Assembly: GCA_005240105.1 (NCBI GenBank)
Contig: SBAT01000365.1
Location: 1-6,950, forward strand
DNA length: 6,950 nucleotides
Origin: Chloroflexota bacterium
Lineage (GTDB): Bacteria > Cyanobacteriota > Vampirovibrionia > Obscuribacterales > Obscuribacteraceae
Direction: 5' to 3'
Below the pieces are notes generated by a model. It was not told the DNA's origin, searched no databases, and saw only the letters and a program-made list of their open reading frames with translations. A program made the translations under genes and the position numbers. The first letter of the stretch is position 1, and each line of letters starts with the position of its first letter. Below, piece by piece: positions 4,598 through 6,950 of this stretch.

Positions 4598-5698
4598 TTA
4601 GGCAGTGGCCATTGAATTGCCGACTGCTTCAGCAACTGCTGGATGAACAATCTTGCCTTCGTGGATGTTGACGCCCTTAGCGAGTGCCGGATCATCCAAT
4701 GTAGCTTGGTAGCCGAAGTTAGCCAACTTCACTGCGTATGGCAATGTGGCGTTGGTCAATGCGCGAGTCGATGTCCACGGTACTGCACCTGGAATGTTAG
4801 CGACGCCGTAGTGCACAACACCTTCCCACACGTACGTAGGAGCGGAGTGTGTGGTGGACTTGATTGTCTCGATGCATCCGCCTTGATCAACTGATACGTC
4901 GACGATGACGGCACCTGGCTTCATCTTCTTAACCATGTCAGCTGTGACAATGCGTGGAGCTTGTTTGCCCGGGATAAGTACTGCACCGATAACGAGATCT
5001 GCCGTTGGCAGCAAGTTATCGAGGTAGTGTCCTGTCGAGAATACTGTTCTTACTTGACCATGGAAAATATCATCCAGGTAACGCAAGCGATCGAGTGACA
5101 AATCAAACAGTGTTACGCGAGCACCTAGACCAAGAGCAATTTTCGCTGCGTTTGTTCCGACGATACCAGCACCGATGATGATTACTTCACCAGGATCAAC
5201 ACCTGGGACACCGCCGAGAAGAACACCGCGACCACCAGCTGGTTTTTCCAAATAGCTGGCGCCTATCTGTGTAGCGAGACGTCCGGCAATTTCACTCATT
5301 GGTGTGAGCAATGGCAATGCGCCATTAGCTGTTTGAACTGTTTCGTAAGCGATGCATGTTGCGCCAGTTTTGCAGAGGTCGTTGGTCAGCTTCGGGTGAG
5401 CAGCCAGGTGGAGGTATGTGAAAAGAATTTGTCCTTTGCGCAACATCGGCACTTCTTTGGCTTGAGGCTCTTTGACCTTCAAGATGAGGTCGGACTCACC
5501 AAAGATAGATGCGGCGTCCGGCAGGATTTTTGCGCCGGCTTTCTTGAACTCTTCGTCGGTTATGCCGCTGCCAATACCTGCTCCACTTTGAATGTAGACG
5601 GTGTGGTTATTAGCAACCAGGGCGGCTGTGCCGGCGGTGGTCAAAGCCACTCTGTACTCGTTGTCCAGTATTTCGGTCGGAACCCCAACTTTAGCCAA
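4598..5698 (-). CDS. ald: Alanine dehydrogenase
   Basis: A 366-residue NAD-dependent enzyme that interconverts L-alanine with pyruvate, ammonia and NADH; the family forms cytoplasmic oligomers, usually hexamers. Residues match the characterised Mycobacterium tuberculosis enzyme with an offset of one: R16 (substrate carboxylate), K76 in KVKEP, H97 in YLHLA, and D271 in DQGG. The Rossmann motif GAGIVG is at 176-181, and D199 at the end of the second strand favours NAD over NADP. The C-terminal NIPGAVPWTSTRAL segment is also typical. I choose the TTG at 5698: GGAGG (5707-5711) lies eight bases upstream, and the protein then begins MAKVGVPTE like its relatives. The TTG at 5713 would place the ribosome site inside the gene. 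It is the first gene of the operon, divergent from the thiolase. Direction in vivo (catabolic, or ammonia assimilation with NAD+ recycling) cannot be told from sequence. Confidence 0.97.
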   Translation of the reverse strand: MAKVGVPTEILDNEYRVALTTAGTAALVANNHTVYIQSGAGIGSGITDEEFKKAGAKILPDAASIFGESDLILKVKEPQAKEVPMLRKGQILFTYLHLAAHPKLTNDLCKTGATCIAYETVQTANGALPLLTPMSEIAGRLATQIGASYLEKPAGGRGVLLGGVPGVDPGEVIIIGAGIVGTNAAKIALGLGARVTLFDLSLDRLRYLDDIFHGQVRTVFSTGHYLDNLLPTADLVIGAVLIPGKQAPRIVTADMVKKMKPGAVIVDVSVDQGGCIETIKSTTHSAPTYVWEGVVHYGVANIPGAVPWTSTRALTNATLPYAVKLANFGYQATLDDPALAKGVNIHEGKIVHPAVAEAVGNSMATA

Positions 5699-5843
5699 GA
5701 CTGAATCCTCCAATTGCTACATAATTCTGCAAAACTGAGCAGATCGCTAATTTTAGCGTGACAATGTTGGTAACAATATATCCATTCGCACTTGTTTTAG
5801 AATTGTCTCAGTCAACTTACCACCCGTAAAAGGCATCTTAAAA
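5699..5843. promoter_or_regulatory. Divergent regulatory region between ald and the thiolase, with a palindrome
   Basis: These 145 AT-rich bases must hold promoters for both directions. A perfect palindrome, CGCTAA-TT-TTAGCG (5745-5758), lies 47-60 bases upstream of the ald start and is a candidate operator; ald genes in other bacteria are often controlled by Lrp/AsnC-type proteins, so such a regulator is possible. On the - strand the palindrome contains a -10-like TAAAAT, but its best -35 (TTGTTA) is only 15 bases away, so the match is weak. On the + strand a -10-like TAGAAT (5798-5803) lies 40 bases before the thiolase ATG without a convincing -35. AAAAGG (5828-5833) is the likely thiolase ribosome site, ten bases from the ATG. 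Confidence 0.45.
5707..5711 (-). promoter_or_regulatory. Shine-Dalgarno site fixing the TTG start of ald
   Basis: GGAGG on the - strand has eight-base spacing to the TTG at 5698. It is the strongest ribosome site in the window. It overlaps the last base of the alternative TTG at 5713 and so rules that codon out. Confidence 0.75.
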
Positions 5844-6950
5844 ATGAATCAGAAAGAAATTGTGATCATCGATGGCGCACGCACAGCCTTTGGGGCTTTC
5901 GGCGGCAGCCTGGCTAGCCAGACAGCTACTGACCTGGCTGTTTACGCAACCAAGGGAGCCATTGACCGCTCGGGCGTTGACCCGCAATTGGTAGACCAGG
6001 TGGTAGTAGGCAATGTAATTCACAGCGGTAAGGACACCATCTACATCGGGCGCCACGTAGCATTGCGCTCCGGACTGCAGATGGAGACACCGGCTTTGGC
6101 AGTTAACTTGCTTTGCGGCTCAGGTGTCCAGGCGGTTGCGTCTTGCGGTGCGTTAATTACATTGGGGCAAGCAACAATGGCAGCAGCTGTTGGAACTGAT
6201 GCTCTTTCGATGACGCCTTACTTAAGCTGGAGCACACGCTGGGGTCAGCGCATGGGTCATGCGGAGCTTTTCGATGGGTTGGATATTCGGGACACGTTGC
6301 CGAATGCATCGATGGGCGAGACAGCAGAGAACTTGCAGTCTAAGTTCAAGATTAGTCGTGAAGAGCAAGACGCATATGCACTGCTCAGTCAAACACGATT
6401 CAAGAAAGCAACTGATGCCGGACGTTGGGCGCAGGAGATTGTGCCTATCACGTTGACAGACAAGAAGGGCAAAACAACTATCGTCGACAAAGACGAGCAC
6501 GCGCGTGAAACGAATATGGAATCGTTAGCGAAGCTGAAGCCCGTCTTCAAGAAAGATGGTTCAGTAACTGCAGGCAATGCTTGCGGTATCGTCGATGGTG
6601 CGGCAGCCGTCATGGTTACGTCCATGGATTATGCGGAGAAACTCAACTTGAAGCCGCTTTGTCGTGTTGTGTCGTGGGCAGTGACAGGCGTGCCACCGGA
6701 GATCATGGGAATTGGTCCTGTGTACGCAATTCCACTCGCATTACGTCGCGCAAAGTTGACGCTCGAAGATATTGATTTGATCGAAATCAACGAAGCCTTT
6801 GCCGTGCAATATCTAGCTTGCGAAAAAGAACTTGGTCTCGACCGCGAGAAAGTAAACGTCAACGGCGGCGCGATTGCCGTCGGACATCCTTTTGGTGCCT
6901 CAGGCACACGCCTGATACTTACACTCGGCAAGGAACTGCAAGCCCGCAAG
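5844..6950 (+). CDS. Thiolase (acetyl-CoA acetyltransferase family), 3' end outside window
   Basis: The first 369 residues of a thiolase that normally has about 390; the frame is open to the last base. Thiolases condense two acyl-CoAs, or cleave 3-oxoacyl-CoA, and act in polyhydroxybutyrate or acetoacetyl-CoA synthesis or in beta-oxidation. The nucleophilic cysteine is C91 in NLLCGSGVQAV. The second-half motifs are INEAFA (N316) and GGAIAVGHPFGASG (H348). MGETAENL (157-164) and VTAGNACGIVDGAAAV (241-256) are family hallmarks with small changes: ASGIND is more usual in the second. VGTDALSM (116-123) replaces the common GGTENMS-type motif. The second catalytic cysteine (CxG near the C-terminus) would lie just beyond the window. 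The ATG at 5844 is preceded by AAAAGG, and the N-terminus (EIVIIDGARTAFGAFGGSL) is full length. Biosynthetic or degradative use cannot be decided without neighbouring genes. Transcribed away from ald. Confidence 0.95.
   Translation, partial: MNQKEIVIIDGARTAFGAFGGSLASQTATDLAVYATKGAIDRSGVDPQLVDQVVVGNVIHSGKDTIYIGRHVALRSGLQMETPALAVNLLCGSGVQAVASCGALITLGQATMAAAVGTDALSMTPYLSWSTRWGQRMGHAELFDGLDIRDTLPNASMGETAENLQSKFKISREEQDAYALLSQTRFKKATDAGRWAQEIVPITLTDKKGKTTIVDKDEHARETNMESLAKLKPVFKKDGSVTAGNACGIVDGAAAVMVTSMDYAEKLNLKPLCRVVSWAVTGVPPEIMGIGPVYAIPLALRRAKLTLEDIDLIEINEAFAVQYLACEKELGLDREKVNVNGGAIAVGHPFGASGTRLILTLGKELQARK

Noticed and set aside
5714..5843. A toxin, small RNA or leader peptide in the ald/thiolase gap
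   Set aside because: No short frame with a ribosome site and no terminator-like hairpin followed by a T-run was seen.

Overview
The window is chromosomal DNA from a mid-GC bacterium (about half G+C by eye). It is gene-dense and holds housekeeping and central-metabolism genes: seven recognisable protein genes and one conserved gene of unknown function. Nothing in it fixes the taxon. An uncultured environmental lineage is plausible, but that is a guess. There are no rRNA or tRNA genes, no CRISPR array and no transposase.

Layout, left to right. (1) The 3' end of an NAD(P)-binding epimerase of the TIGR01777/YfcH type runs on the + strand to 398. Its stop codon overlaps the stop of a convergent gene. 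(2) On the - strand at 395-769 lies a small XRE-family DNA-binding protein of the HigA/COG5606 antitoxin type. It has a strong candidate promoter overlaid by a large palindrome, but no toxin gene beside it. (3) On the - strand at 929-1915 lies a PLP-dependent threonine/serine ammonia-lyase without a regulatory ACT domain, with its own candidate promoter. (4) About 430 bases without a gene (1916-2352) carry a REP/REPIN-like structured repeat with inverted ends at about 1985-2252, a 15-base palindrome, and a terminator for the operon to its right. (5) A compact - strand operon is read from 5698 down to 2353: alanine dehydrogenase (ald), exodeoxyribonuclease III (xth), an ADP-ribose-type NUDIX hydrolase, and a DUF6929-like protein. 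Gaps are 6 and 2 bases, then a 4-base overlap. (6) A 145-base divergent regulatory region (5699-5843) separates ald from (7) a + strand thiolase (acetyl-CoA acetyltransferase family) that runs off the right edge and lacks its last catalytic cysteine region.

How they fit together: ald, the ammonia-lyase and the thiolase all feed or drain pyruvate, 2-oxo acids and acetyl-CoA, so the metabolic theme is amino-acid and acyl-CoA turnover with NAD(H) involvement. The NUDIX enzyme (probable ADP-ribose or nucleotide-sugar hydrolysis) and xth (abasic-site repair) share the ald transcript, which suggests common housekeeping expression rather than one pathway. I see no convincing new defence or mobile system. 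The items most worth a second look are the orphan HigA-like regulator with its promoter-covering operator, the structured intergenic repeat, and the DUF6929-like last gene of the ald operon.
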